NCBI GenBank assembly: GCA_013359235.1
Contig: JABWCE010000012.1
Span: 1-64,000, forward strand
Source: Bacteroidota bacterium
Lineage (GTDB): Bacteria > Bacteroidota > Bacteroidia > NS11-12g > UBA9320
Direction: 5' to 3'
DNA: 64,000 bases
The translations under genes were made by a program, and so were the position numbers. The notes beneath the pieces were generated by a model. That model had not been told where the DNA came from and ran no database searches. It saw only the letters and a program-made list of their open reading frames with translations. How positions within the stretch are numbered: position 1 is the stretch's first letter; every line of letters begins with the position of its first letter. Of the stretch, positions 26,789 to 36,157 are shown piece after piece.

Positions 26789-27790
26789 ATGAGTTTTAGC
26801 TTAAAAAATATTCTGAAGTTTTTATTGTTTATGTCTTTAGGCTTTGTTTTATTAGCTTGGGCATTTAGCAATATGAATATGAAAAAACTACTTTTTGATA
26901 TTGAAAATGCAAATTTCTTTTGGGTTATAATAGCAATGGTTTGTGGTTTGATAAGCCATTTGGCAAGAGCCGTAAGGTGGAAATTGCTATTAAAGCCTCT
27001 TGGTTATAATGCAGCAATATCAAATTCGTTTTATGCAGTAATAATCGGCTATTTTTCAAATTATCTTGTACCACGCTTAGGCGAAATTACACGATGTGCC
27101 ACATTATCAAAAACAGACAATATACCTATTGAAAAATTACTTGGGACAGTATTCGTAGAAAGAATAGTAGATTTGATAATAACAGCAATAATCACTTTTT
27201 TAATTGTTTTTTTGCAATTCAACTTAATAAAAGATTTTTATAACTCTAGCATTCAGCCATTACTTAATACATCGCAAACTAATGGAATAAATGTAAAAAT
27301 AATTTTACTTGTTTCGGTTGTAATTATTACTTTAATCGCTTATTTGTTCAGAGAGAAAATTAAAAAATTAAAGGTTTTTAAAAAAATTAAAAGCTTTGCC
27401 GTTGGATTTTCAGAAGGAATAAAAAGCATTTTAAAACTTCAAAACTCCTTATTATTCATTGCATATTCATTACTTATATGGCTAATGTATTTTGCAACAG
27501 CATATTTTACATTTTTTACATTTCAACCAACATCAAATCTTAGCATAAATGCAGGAATGATGGTATTGTTTTTAGGAACAGTTTCTATCATTTTGCCCAT
27601 ACCTGGCGGTATAGGAGTTTTTCATAAACTTGTTGGTTCGGGGCTTGTATTGTATGGAGTAAGCGAAAGCGATGGGATAACCTATGCAACTATAAGCCAT
27701 GCAGTACAGATGATAATGATATTTTTTGCTGGATTGATAAGCATGTTGCTAATTGGAATAAAATATGGCAGTAAAAAATCAAACCTATGA
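26789..27790 (+). CDS. Lysylphosphatidylglycerol synthase TM-region / YbhN-type flippase-like protein
   Basis: A 333-residue membrane protein with about eight helices. Signature segments of the UPF0104 family are HLARAVRWKLLLKPLG near 55, FSNYLVPRLGEITRC near 88, FVERIVDLI, and PIPGGIGVFHKL near 270. This corresponds to the integral membrane half of MprF without the catalytic domain. Members are proposed to move lipids or glycolipids across the membrane. It sits between panD and rfaE2, overlapping the latter by ATGA at 27787-27790, which hints at envelope work. Confidence 0.85.
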   Translation: MSFSLKNILKFLLFMSLGFVLLAWAFSNMNMKKLLFDIENANFFWVIIAMVCGLISHLARAVRWKLLLKPLGYNAAISNSFYAVIIGYFSNYLVPRLGEITRCATLSKTDNIPIEKLLGTVFVERIVDLIITAIITFLIVFLQFNLIKDFYNSSIQPLLNTSQTNGINVKIILLVSVVIITLIAYLFREKIKKLKVFKKIKSFAVGFSEGIKSILKLQNSLLFIAYSLLIWLMYFATAYFTFFTFQPTSNLSINAGMMVLFLGTVSIILPIPGGIGVFHKLVGSGLVLYGVSESDGITYATISHAVQMIMIFFAGLISMLLIGIKYGSKKSNL

Positions 27791-28272
27791 ACTATAAATT
27801 AAAAATTATTGAACCCACACAAGCATTGAAACTAAGAGAACAATGGAAAATTGAAGGACAAAAAGTAATTTTTACAAATGGTTGTTTTGATATTTTACAC
27901 CGCGGACATATTGATTATTTGAATAAAGCTTCTGAGCTTGGCAACAAACTAATTGTTGCGGTAAATAGCGATAATTCTGTAAAGAAATTAAAAGGCGAAA
28001 ACCGTCCAATTCAAGACGAAGTATCAAGAACCGAAATTTTAGCATCATTATCTTGTGTAGATGCAGTTGTTGTTTTTGACGATAATACACCTTATGAACT
28101 TATAAAACTTTTAAAACCCGATGTACTTGTTAAAGGTTCAGATTATAAAGTAGAAGAAATTGTAGGGTACGATATTTTAAAAGAAACTGGGGGCGAAGTA
28201 AAACTAATTGAATATTTACCAGGTTATTCAACCAGTTTGATTGAAAAAAAAATCAAATCTAAAAATCAATAA
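27787..28272 (+). CDS. rfaE2: D-glycero-beta-D-manno-heptose 1-phosphate adenylyltransferase
   Basis: A stand-alone cytidylyltransferase-fold enzyme equivalent to the C-terminal domain of HldE. It transfers AMP to heptose-1-phosphate to make ADP-heptose for LPS core. The nucleotide-binding HxGH is present in FTNGCFDILHRGHIDYL, and LKGENRPIQDEVSRTEIL matches the family. At 161 residues it is the normal length for the split form; the kinase half is not in this window. Confidence 0.94.
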   Translation: MNYKLKIIEPTQALKLREQWKIEGQKVIFTNGCFDILHRGHIDYLNKASELGNKLIVAVNSDNSVKKLKGENRPIQDEVSRTEILASLSCVDAVVVFDDNTPYELIKLLKPDVLVKGSDYKVEEIVGYDILKETGGEVKLIEYLPGYSTSLIEKKIKSKNQ

Positions 28273-28290
28273 ATTTTTTAAAATAAAAAT

Positions 28291-28298
28291 TAAATTTG
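28291..28298 (+). promoter_or_regulatory. -7 promoter element of metK
   Basis: TAAATTTG matches TAnnTTTG, 13 bp upstream of the metK ATG. The -33 TTG is not obvious, and no SAM riboswitch-like structure is visible in the short spacer. Confidence 0.4.
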
Positions 28299-28311
28299 CA
28301 TACCAAAAATT

Positions 28312-29604
28312 ATGTCATATTTATTTACATCAGAATCAGTATCAGAAGGGCATCCCGATAAGGTTGCAGACCAAATTTCAGACGCTTTAATTGATAATTT
28401 TTTAGCATGGGATACAGAATCAAAAGTAGCCTGCGAAACATTAGTAACCACAGGGCTTGTAGTTATTGCCGGCGAAGTAAAAACAAATACATATATTGAC
28501 GTTCAGAAAATAGCAAGAGAAGTTATTAGAAAAATTGGATACACCAAATCAGAATATATGTTTGAAGCCGACTCATGCGGAGTAATAAGTGCTATACACG
28601 AACAAAGTGCAGATATAAATCGTGGAGTAGATAAAAAACAAAAAGAAGAACAAGGAGCCGGCGACCAAGGAATGATGTTTGGGTATGCAAGCAACGAAAC
28701 AGAAAATTATATGCCTTTGCCTCTGTTTTTAGCACATCTTATCCTCAACGAACTTTCTACCATTAGAAGAGAAAATAATAAAATTAAGTATTTAAGACCT
28801 GACACAAAAAGTCAGGTAACTATTGAATACGACGATAATCATAAACCTATAAAAATTGATACAATTGTAATATCAACCCAACATGATGATTTTATCAAAC
28901 CAAAATCAAACAAACAAAGTGATATAGACAAAGCAGATGCTGAAATGCTTAGCAAAATAAGGGAAGATATGATAAACATAGTAATTCCCAGAATAGTAAA
29001 AAAATTACAACCATCAGTAAAGAAATTGTTTAACGATAAAATAAAATATCATATAAACCCTACCGGTAAATTTGTTATTGGAGGACCGCATGGCGATACT
29101 GGACTTACAGGCAGAAAAATAATAGTTGATACCTATGGAGGAAAAGGAGCACATGGCGGTGGAGCGTTTTCAGGCAAAGATCCATCAAAAGTTGATCGTT
29201 CAGCCGCTTATGCTACGAGGCATATTGCCAAAAACATGGTTGCTGCAGGTTTGTGTAACGAAGTATTGGTACAAGTATCTTATGCAATAGGAGTAGCCGA
29301 ACCATGTGGTTTAAATGTAAATACTTTCGGTACATCTAATATAAATATGTCAGATGGAGAAATAGCTAAAAAAATTAAAGATATTTTTGATATGCGTCCT
29401 TATGCAATTGAAAACCGCTTAAAACTAAGAAATCCTATTTATTCCGAAACGGCATCTTATGGACACATGGGCAGGAAAAACGAAATAGTTGAAAAAACAT
29501 TTTTTAGCCCAGATGGTAAAAGCAAAACCTTAAAAGTTGAGCTTTTTACTTGGGAAAAACTTGATTTTACCGACAAAATAAAAAAAGCATTTAAACTTAA
29601 ATAA
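28312..29604 (+). CDS. metK: S-adenosylmethionine synthetase
   Basis: MetK makes SAM from methionine and ATP. Key segments are [16 protein letters not shown] near 14-29 (catalytic His and Asp), [12 protein letters not shown] near 118, [16 protein letters not shown] near 253, and the phosphate loop [17 protein letters not shown] near 282. The 430-residue length is longer than E. coli MetK (384) and typical of Bacteroidota. It serves the SAM-dependent enzymes here (LipA, TrmB and the THUMP-like methyltransferase). glmS starts 1 bp after its stop. Confidence 0.98.
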   Translation: MSYLFTSESVSEGHPDKVADQISDALIDNFLAWDTESKVACETLVTTGLVVIAGEVKTNTYIDVQKIAREVIRKIGYTKSEYMFEADSCGVISAIHEQSADINRGVDKKQKEEQGAGDQGMMFGYASNETENYMPLPLFLAHLILNELSTIRRENNKIKYLRPDTKSQVTIEYDDNHKPIKIDTIVISTQHDDFIKPKSNKQSDIDKADAEMLSKIREDMINIVIPRIVKKLQPSVKKLFNDKIKYHINPTGKFVIGGPHGDTGLTGRKIIVDTYGGKGAHGGGAFSGKDPSKVDRSAAYATRHIAKNMVAAGLCNEVLVQVSYAIGVAEPCGLNVNTFGTSNINMSDGEIAKKIKDIFDMRPYAIENRLKLRNPIYSETASYGHMGRKNEIVEKTFFSPDGKSKTLKVELFTWEKLDFTDKIKKAFKLK

Positions 29605-29605
29605 A

Positions 29606-31453
29606 ATGTGTGGCATAGTTGCATACATCGGACCCAACCAAGCTTACAATTTTTTAATAAAAGGCTTACAAAGACTTGAATATAGGGGATACGACAGTGC
29701 CGGAATAGCTCTTATTGAAAACAATGAAATAAAAGTATATAAAGAGCATGGCAAGGTTCAGGATTTAGTTGACAAAATAAATGGAAAAATAATTTCGGGA
29801 AACATAGGAATAGGTCACACACGCTGGGCTACACATGGCGAACCAAACCAAATCAATGCACATCCTCATTTATCAGGCAATGGCGAACTTGCAGTAATTC
29901 ATAATGGCATTATTGAAAATTATGCAACTTTAAAAGAGGTTTTAGAAAAAAGCGGACATGTTTTTAAAAGTGATACAGATACTGAAGTTTTAATACATTT
30001 AATTGAAGAAATAAAATCACAGGAAAACTGTAGTTTGTTTGAAGCCGTTAGATTAGCATTGAACGAAGTAGTAGGTGCTTATGCAATAGTGATTCTATCA
30101 AACAATGACCCCGATACAATTATAGGAGCAAGAAAAGGAAGCCCGCTTGTAATAGGTATTGGAAACAACGTAGGCGAATATTTTATGGCAAGCGATGCTA
30201 CACCAATAATTGAATATACCCGAAAAGTAACATATCTAAACGACAATGAAATTGCAGAAATAAAAAAAGGTCAACTTGTAGTAAAAACTATTGAAAATAA
30301 AGAAAAAACACCTTTTATCCAAAATCTTGAAATATCTCTTGAGGCAATAGAAAAAGGAGGATTTGAACATTTTATGCTAAAAGAAATTTTTGAACAACCA
30401 AAATCTATTCACGATAGTTTTAGAGGGAGAATAGATTCGAAAGACTTGAAAATAGAGATGCGAAGCCTTAATGAGTTTGAAAACAAAATAAAAAATCTAA
30501 AAAGAATAATAATTGTAGCCTGTGGAACATCATGGCATGCCGGACTTGTAGGTGAATATCTATTTGAAGATTTTGCAAGAATTCCGGTAGAAGTAGAATA
30601 CGCATCAGAATTTAGATATCGCAACCCTGTTTTATATCCCGAAGACCTTGTAATTGCAATTTCGCAATCGGGTGAAACAGCCGATACTCTTGCAGCACTT
30701 GAACTTGCAAAAAAATCGGGTGCTACAGTTTTTGGAGTTTGCAATGTAGTTGGGTCTTCAATACCCCGAATGACTGATGCCGGAGCATACACACATGCCG
30801 GACCCGAAATAGGAGTAGCATCAACAAAAGCATTTACAGCTCAGGTTACAGTACTGGTACTTTTGGCTCTTGGTTTTGCTCAACGCAGGGGTAGTATTTC
30901 CGATTCAAAACTCAGAAATATCTTGCAAGAAATGGAAAGAATACCGGCTAAGGTTGACAAAGTATTAAAATCATCAGAAACAATTATTAAAGAAATTTCT
31001 GAAAAGTATTACAATGTTAGAAATTTTCTTTATCTCGGAAGGGGATATAACTTTCCGGTTGCTCTTGAAGGTGCTTTAAAACTTAAAGAAATTTCGTATA
31101 TACATGCCGAAGGTTATCCGGCAGCCGAGATGAAACACGGTCCTATTGCCTTGATTGATGAAGAAATGCCTGTAGTTGTAATTGCTACACAAAACGAAAT
31201 TTATGAAAAAGCCTTGAGTAATATACAAGAAGTAAAAGCTCGTAAAGGTAAAATTATAGCAATTGTTACCGAAAATGATGAGAAAGTTAAAAACCTCGCA
31301 GAATTTTGTATTGAAATTCCTGAGACAGAAGATGCTTTGGCTCCATTATTAAGTACTATTCCACTCCAATTATTATCATATCATATTGCGGTTTTAAGAG
31401 GTTGCAATGTTGACCAACCACGAAACCTCGCCAAGTCTGTAACGGTAGAATAA
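29606..31453 (+). CDS. glmS: Glutamine-fructose-6-phosphate aminotransferase
   Basis: GlmS makes glucosamine-6-phosphate for peptidoglycan and LPS. The N-terminal glutaminase begins MCGIVAYIG with nucleophile Cys2 and has GHTRWATHGEPN near 70. Two SIS sugar-isomerase domains follow (IIVACGTSWHAGLVGEYL near 300; LYLGRGYNFPVALEGALKLKE near 475), and it ends DQPRNLAKSVTVE. At 615 residues it is complete. There is no glmS ribozyme visible: metK lies directly upstream, and the two are probably one transcript. Confidence 0.98.
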   Translation: MCGIVAYIGPNQAYNFLIKGLQRLEYRGYDSAGIALIENNEIKVYKEHGKVQDLVDKINGKIISGNIGIGHTRWATHGEPNQINAHPHLSGNGELAVIHNGIIENYATLKEVLEKSGHVFKSDTDTEVLIHLIEEIKSQENCSLFEAVRLALNEVVGAYAIVILSNNDPDTIIGARKGSPLVIGIGNNVGEYFMASDATPIIEYTRKVTYLNDNEIAEIKKGQLVVKTIENKEKTPFIQNLEISLEAIEKGGFEHFMLKEIFEQPKSIHDSFRGRIDSKDLKIEMRSLNEFENKIKNLKRIIIVACGTSWHAGLVGEYLFEDFARIPVEVEYASEFRYRNPVLYPEDLVIAISQSGETADTLAALELAKKSGATVFGVCNVVGSSIPRMTDAGAYTHAGPEIGVASTKAFTAQVTVLVLLALGFAQRRGSISDSKLRNILQEMERIPAKVDKVLKSSETIIKEISEKYYNVRNFLYLGRGYNFPVALEGALKLKEISYIHAEGYPAAEMKHGPIALIDEEMPVVVIATQNEIYEKALSNIQEVKARKGKIIAIVTENDEKVKNLAEFCIEIPETEDALAPLLSTIPLQLLSYHIAVLRGCNVDQPRNLAKSVTVE

Positions 31454-31597
31454 GTTACTCATTAAAATATATATCTGTGTTTTTTATTTTAGACACATTT
31501 CGTTTGAGTTTAAATCATTTTCGAATATAATCATCTTATACACAACAACTAAATCATTTTATATAATTAGGGGTAATAATTTTGAATAATATATTTT

Positions 31598-31602
31598 GGA
31601 GG
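31598..31602 (+). promoter_or_regulatory. Unusual Shine-Dalgarno sequence deciding the DUF4476 start
   Basis: GGAGG lies 9 bp before ATG 31612. Most genes here lack such a site. It favours 31612 over the upstream TTG at 31582, and the resulting N-terminus is a good signal peptide. Confidence 0.55.
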
Positions 31603-31611
31603 AAATTTATT

Positions 31612-32484
31612 ATGAAACATATTACTCAAAAAATCAAAAAAATTGTAAGTTTTGGATTATTAATTTTAATGATAATTCAGTTTTCAAAAACTAATGCAGA
31701 AAATTCACACAGAATTAATTCAACATTAAAACTATTGCTTCCACATTCAGGCAACTTCACGGTAGTTTTTGACCAGAAAAGATTTTTTGATGTAAACAAT
31801 TGTTTTAAGATTTCAAATCTTTCAAAAGGTAATCATCGTATTAAAATTGTAGAAATGAGATTCAGAAAAGGAAGAATGGTGTTTCATAAATTGATTTTTA
31901 ATGGTGTGATTTTCATTCCTAAAAGTTCAAAAGTATGGGTAAAAATAAGTAGAAGTGGAAAAATTAAGGTTGATAGAATTATCCATTACAATGACAACAA
32001 AAACCACCACGACAGACGTGAGTATTATTATGACAAAAATGAAAGAGAAAATTACGAAGATGATAATTTAAACGACGAATCATTTAACGAATACAGAGAT
32101 AATAATTACTATGATGATGAGTGGAGTAGTTTTAATTCTTATAATGATGATGATTTTGGCGATGAAGAAAATTTATATTATTCAGACCAAATCAACGGAA
32201 ATAAGAAGAAATCATTTGATATTTCGCTAAATTCAATCAAAAACCAATCGTTTGATAGTGATAGGCTAAAAATTGCCAAAAATATAGTAAAACAACAAAA
32301 CCTAAATTCAGAGCAAATTTTTAAAATAACAAAATTGTTTTCTTTTGAATCAAGTCGTTTAGAATTTGCGAAGTACGCTTATGGTTTTGCAGTGGATAAA
32401 TCAAATTATAATATTGTTCAGAGTGCATTTCAATTTTCGAGCAGCGTTTCCGAGCTTCAAGATTTTATCTCTAAACAAGGTTAA
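31612..32484 (+). CDS. DUF4476 secreted protein with an acidic low-complexity linker
   Basis: A 290-residue exported protein. After the signal peptide (cleavage near SKTNAEN) comes a beta-rich region (LPHSGNFTVVFDQKRFFDV), then a linker at about residues 125-195 very rich in Asp, Asn, Tyr and Glu (for example YYDDEWSSFNSYNDDDFGD). The C-terminal 80 residues form the DUF4476 helical domain (FDSDRLKIAKNIVKQQNLN; FSFESSRLEFAKYAY). The family is Bacteroidota-specific and of unknown function. The acidic linker could bind calcium or act as a spacer; that is inference. A strong terminator follows. Confidence 0.82.
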   Translation: MKHITQKIKKIVSFGLLILMIIQFSKTNAENSHRINSTLKLLLPHSGNFTVVFDQKRFFDVNNCFKISNLSKGNHRIKIVEMRFRKGRMVFHKLIFNGVIFIPKSSKVWVKISRSGKIKVDRIIHYNDNKNHHDRREYYYDKNERENYEDDNLNDESFNEYRDNNYYDDEWSSFNSYNDDDFGDEENLYYSDQINGNKKKSFDISLNSIKNQSFDSDRLKIAKNIVKQQNLNSEQIFKITKLFSFESSRLEFAKYAYGFAVDKSNYNIVQSAFQFSSSVSELQDFISKQG

Positions 32485-32500
32485 GTATTAATTTTCAATT

Positions 32501-32527
32501 AAAGCCGGAGCAATCCGGCTTTTTTTA
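32501..32527 (+). terminator. Intrinsic terminator after the DUF4476 gene
   Basis: AAAGCCGGA at 32501-32509 pairs perfectly with TCCGGCTTT at 32514-32522 across GCAA, followed by a T-run. It is the strongest terminator in the window. Confidence 0.9.
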
Positions 32528-32572
32528 CTTAACAAAAACAAACTTATTAAGGTATTTTCATTTTTTTTGCAA

Positions 32573-33664
32573 ATGCCAATGTATAGGTTTTTAATAATCT
32601 TTATAACATTATTTCATTTCAAAGCAAATGCACAATATACTCGGGCTTTAGGAGGTATGTATTTCCCGGGGTTTTTGTATGCCCACACGGCTGATGCTCG
32701 TAATCTCGAAGCACATATTCAAGGTTTTGAAGTTTCGTATTCGCAAATAAACAATACTGGTAAAGCTTGGAGCAACTACTATCGCGATGCTGAAGTAAGC
32801 TATAATTTTTTATTTATGAACTTAGGTAATCCTGATATTACAGGAAAAATTTACTCATTAGGTACAAACTTTAATTTTAATATAAAAGGGAATGCCAATA
32901 GCCATATAGCATTGAGAATGGGAACAGGGCTGGGATATATCACTCAAAAATTTGATTTTTATAATAACCGAAAGAATATGGCAATTGGCAGTAATATTAA
33001 CGGATGTATTCAGTTGGGTATTTATTATCAACGAAAGTTGTCGCCAAAAATATATTTAAAAAGCGGAATAGGAATTACACATTTTTCGAATGGAAGTATT
33101 CGTGTACCAAATTTAGGAGTAAATATGCCTTCAATTTTTCTTGGTTTGCAAACCAGATACAATTATAAAAATGTAAAACAGGATACAACATTAAAACCGG
33201 TCAAACAATCAAAACATTTATTACTTTTCAATTATGCTTTTAAAGAAAAATTTACTGCCAAACCGAGAGTTTTCAATATTTTTAATATAGGATATAGAAT
33301 GACAAAATCAATATCTCCTGTGAGAGATTGGTACTTTGGAGGCGATTTAGTTTGGGATGCAACTCATCCTTATTCACACGATTTAAAAAATCCCAACCCC
33401 AGAGTAGCCATTGATAACAGTACAGAAGTTGGTATTTTAATAGGTCATCAATACAATATTGGCAAATTGAGTTTTCTTACTGATATTGGGCTTTATATTA
33501 TAAACCCTTATCAAACCAAGTATTTTTCTTATCAAAGGCTTGGATTTAGGTACAGATTTAATAAAAATTGGTATGCAAACGGAACTCTAAAAATACATTT
33601 TGGTACGGCTGATTATTTTGAATGGGGCATTGGTTATGGTTTTAATAAAATTAAATTAAAATGA
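32573..33664 (+). CDS. PagL-like lipid A 3-O-deacylase (acyloxyacyl hydrolase family)
   Basis: A barrel protein of about 363 residues with signal peptide MYRFLIIFITLFHFKANAQ (ATG at 32573 or 32579; an upstream TTG at 32567 is unlikely). The motif THFSNGSIRVPNLGVNMPS near residue 180 matches the catalytic His-Ser region and PNxGxN turn of PagL-type deacylases, which remove an acyl chain from lipid A in the outer membrane. About 150 further residues extend beyond the enzyme-like barrel. It overlaps the DUF2807 gene by ATGA, so the two are made together. Confidence 0.8.
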   Translation: MPMYRFLIIFITLFHFKANAQYTRALGGMYFPGFLYAHTADARNLEAHIQGFEVSYSQINNTGKAWSNYYRDAEVSYNFLFMNLGNPDITGKIYSLGTNFNFNIKGNANSHIALRMGTGLGYITQKFDFYNNRKNMAIGSNINGCIQLGIYYQRKLSPKIYLKSGIGITHFSNGSIRVPNLGVNMPSIFLGLQTRYNYKNVKQDTTLKPVKQSKHLLLFNYAFKEKFTAKPRVFNIFNIGYRMTKSISPVRDWYFGGDLVWDATHPYSHDLKNPNPRVAIDNSTEVGILIGHQYNIGKLSFLTDIGLYIINPYQTKYFSYQRLGFRYRFNKNWYANGTLKIHFGTADYFEWGIGYGFNKIKLK

Positions 33665-34416
33665 AAACTTTTAAAATTGCATTCATTTTATTGTTTTTAA
33701 TTATCAATTTTTCTTGTATGAAAGAGCAGTTAAACGATTGTTTTCAATCTACAGGCAATGATATATCTATTACAAAATTTGTTAATCCATTCAAAAAAAT
33801 AAATATTGGCGAAAATTTTAAGATAATAATTCTTCAGGATACCACTAAAAGTGAATATGTTAAAATTACTGCCGGTAAAAATATTATAAACCAAATAGTT
33901 TCTAATGTAAAAGATGGTACTTTAAAAATTCAAAACAAAAATACCTGCAATTTTGTTAGAAGCTACAAGCGTAAAATCACCATTGAAATTAATGTAAAAA
34001 CTCTTGATGAAATTATAATTTCATCAGTTTCAGATTTGTTTTCTTACGACACATTATACTTTGAAAACAAATATGTTAGATTAAAAAACTTTGGGTTAGG
34101 TGATGTAAATTTAAAAATTAAATGTGGTTTTCTTGATGTTCAAAGTATAAATTCAGGAAATATAACTTTAGAAGGTTTTTCAAATATAATGAGTTGCAGC
34201 ATTGAGGAAGTTAGCAGTTTTGATGCACGAAAACTGCTTTGCGATGATATTTACATTGATTGTCATACACCACTTGATTGTTTTGTTTACCCTAAAATAA
34301 AATTATATGTAAAAATTTTTAATTCGGGAAATGTTTTTTACAGAGATGAATATGCCAACCTAAAAACATATCTTGTTGAGCAAAAAGGTACGGGTAGTTT
34401 AATTAAAATTCAATGA
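33661..34416 (+). CDS. DUF2807 (head GIN domain) lipoprotein
   Basis: A 251-residue lipoprotein with signal ending NFSC (Cys19). The body shows repeated short beta strands typical of the DUF2807 auto-transporter-adhesin head fold: INIGENFKIIIL, VKITAGKNIINQIV, GTLKIQNKN, LDEIIISSVSDL and FGLGDVNLKI. The family's role is unknown, but it often behaves as a surface beta-solenoid. It is translationally coupled to the PagL-like gene and its end overlaps the convergent acyP by 7 bp. Confidence 0.85.
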   Translation: MKTFKIAFILLFLIINFSCMKEQLNDCFQSTGNDISITKFVNPFKKINIGENFKIIILQDTTKSEYVKITAGKNIINQIVSNVKDGTLKIQNKNTCNFVRSYKRKITIEINVKTLDEIIISSVSDLFSYDTLYFENKYVRLKNFGLGDVNLKIKCGFLDVQSINSGNITLEGFSNIMSCSIEEVSSFDARKLLCDDIYIDCHTPLDCFVYPKIKLYVKIFNSGNVFYRDEYANLKTYLVEQKGTGSLIKIQ

Positions 34417-34679
34417 GTAATTTTAAAATCAGCAAAGCCCTGCGGCTTAATATCTTCAACAATTACATTTTCTACCACTGCCAAGCGTGGGCCTGTTTTG
34501 CACCATAAAATCAATTCATCTAAATCTTTTTTCAAGCCTTCGGCTATTATTAGCACATCGCCATTTTTTAGATTACAAACAGTACCGTTTAATTTTAATG
34601 ATTTTGCTTTTTGTAAAGTGTTTGCCCTATAAAAAACACCTTGAACCTTGCCTTTCACAATAATTTTATATGCTATCAT
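34410..34679 (-). CDS. acyP: Acylphosphatase
   Basis: An 89-residue enzyme that hydrolyses acyl phosphates. Catalytic Arg18 in VQGVFYR and Asn36 in NGTVCNLKNG are both present in the normal spacing. Its start lies inside the 3' end of bshA (14-bp overlap), so it is the second gene of a bshA-acyP unit. Confidence 0.95.
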   Translation of the reverse strand: MIAYKIIVKGKVQGVFYRANTLQKAKSLKLNGTVCNLKNGDVLIIAEGLKKDLDELILWCKTGPRLAVVENVIVEDIKPQGFADFKITH

Positions 34680-35799
34680 TCAAAATAGTATTGTAAAGAT
34701 TTTCGTATTGAGGAATTACCTTTTCAGTAGCAAAACTCTCTGCTTGTAATCTTGCATTTTTTCTAAAATTATCCAGTGTTTCCGGTGATTCAATTATTTT
34801 TAAAACAAAATTACTCATAGCATTAACATTGCCCAGATTAGCAGTATAACCCGAAAAGCCATTTTTGTTTAATTCGGGTAATCCACCTGTATCTGTTGAA
34901 ACAACAGGCACTCCACATGCCATTGCTTCTAATGCTGCAAGACCAAAACTTTCTGTTTCGGATGGCATTAGAAATACATCACTTATCGAAAGTATTTTTT
35001 CAATATTATCTTGTTTTCCCAGAAAATAAACTCTGTTTGCTATATTGTACTTATTGCAAAGTTGCTCAATATTGCTGCGTTCAGGCCCATCCCCTGCTAA
35101 TATGAGTTTTGAAAGTTTTTTATTATTTACCTTCACAAAAATTTCAACTACATCTTCTATTCTTTTTACTTTTCTAAAATTGGATGTGTGCATTAAAATA
35201 AATTCATTTTCGGTAGCAAATACCCTTCTTGAACAAGCATTTTCATCTTTTTTGTATTTTTCGATATTTATAAAATTGGGTATTACATTTATATTTTTTT
35301 TTATCGAAAAATATTTATATGTATCGTTTTTCAGACTTTCTGATACTGCTGTTACTGCATCGCTTTGATTTAATGAGTAAGAAATTACTTCGCCGTAATT
35401 GGCATCATTTCCTACAAGTGTAATATCTGTGCCATGCAAAGTTGTAATTACAGGTATTTTTATATGGTCAATATCTTTTAATATTTTTTTTGCCATTACA
35501 GCAGCAGCAGCATGAGGTATGGCATAATGAACATGTAAAATCTGAATATTTGAATTTTTTACAACCTCTATAATTTTGGCTGTAAGTGCCAACTCGTAAG
35601 GAGGGTATTGAAAAAGAGGATAGTTAGAAACTGTTACTTCGTGATAAAACAAGTTTTCAGAAAAAAAATCAAGTCTTACAGGCTGTTCATAAGAAATGAA
35701 ATGTACTTTATGACCTTTAGAAGCTAAAACTTTGCCTAATTCTGATGCAACAACACCACTACCTCCGTAAGTTGGATAACAAACTATACCAATGTTCAT
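34666..35799 (-). CDS. bshA: N-acetyl-alpha-D-glucosaminyl L-malate synthase (bacillithiol step 1)
   Basis: A GT4-type glycosyltransferase that joins UDP-GlcNAc to L-malate to begin bacillithiol synthesis. Diagnostic features are MNIGIVCYPTYGGSGVVASE at the start, HVHYAIPHAAAA near 95, LHGTDITLVG near 120 and the donor-site ETESFGLAALEAMACGVPVV near 280. I start it at ATG 35799, since the upstream TTG codons add only three residues. bshB and bshC are not in the window. Bacillithiol is the main low-molecular-weight thiol in many Bacteroidota. Confidence 0.95.
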   Translation of the reverse strand: MNIGIVCYPTYGGSGVVASELGKVLASKGHKVHFISYEQPVRLDFFSENLFYHEVTVSNYPLFQYPPYELALTAKIIEVVKNSNIQILHVHYAIPHAAAAVMAKKILKDIDHIKIPVITTLHGTDITLVGNDANYGEVISYSLNQSDAVTAVSESLKNDTYKYFSIKKNINVIPNFINIEKYKKDENACSRRVFATENEFILMHTSNFRKVKRIEDVVEIFVKVNNKKLSKLILAGDGPERSNIEQLCNKYNIANRVYFLGKQDNIEKILSISDVFLMPSETESFGLAALEAMACGVPVVSTDTGGLPELNKNGFSGYTANLGNVNAMSNFVLKIIESPETLDNFRKNARLQAESFATEKVIPQYENLYNTILNDSI

Positions 35800-35823
35800 A
35801 CCCAACAAAATTAGTTCAAAATT

Positions 35824-36156
35824 TTATTCATTTTTTGAAGCTTTATCTGCTAAGCACTTTTCAAGGTCTTCTCTTGCGTTTAGAAGTTTTTGTTTATAGT
35901 CTTCTATTATTTCCGAGTACTCAATTGTAATAGTTTTTTTAATTTCTGCTTTTTCGTTTATACAGTTTTCGAGAGCTTTTTTTAACAATTTTAATTCATC
36001 TGTTTCAATTTTGTTAATTTCACTTTTTGTAATTCTTTTTTTATAAAAAAAATAACTAAATAAAAATCCGATTATAAAAGCACCTGCAAGCATCAAAATT
36101 ATTTCAAAACTTGCATCCCAAATGTCGTATTTATTATTAAAATTTATATCAATCAT
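35824..36156 (-). CDS. Small membrane protein with coiled-coil tail
   Basis: A 110-residue protein with one transmembrane helix (residues 17-37, ending GFLFSYFFYKKR) and a Lys/Glu-rich tail predicted by eye as coiled coil (about 45-105). It begins 1 bp after the stop of the minimal OmpA gene at 36158, so the two are a transcriptional pair. In Bacteroidota, such short coiled-coil anchors often accompany OmpA proteins. Function unknown. Confidence 0.65.
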   Translation of the reverse strand: MIDINFNNKYDIWDASFEIILMLAGAFIIGFLFSYFFYKKRITKSEINKIETDELKLLKKALENCINEKAEIKKTITIEYSEIIEDYKQKLLNAREDLEKCLADKASKNE

Positions 36157-36157
36157 T

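Noticed and set aside
29600-29640. glmS ribozyme or SAM riboswitch near metK/glmS
   Set aside because: The metK-glmS gap is one base and the metK leader is too short to hold either RNA.
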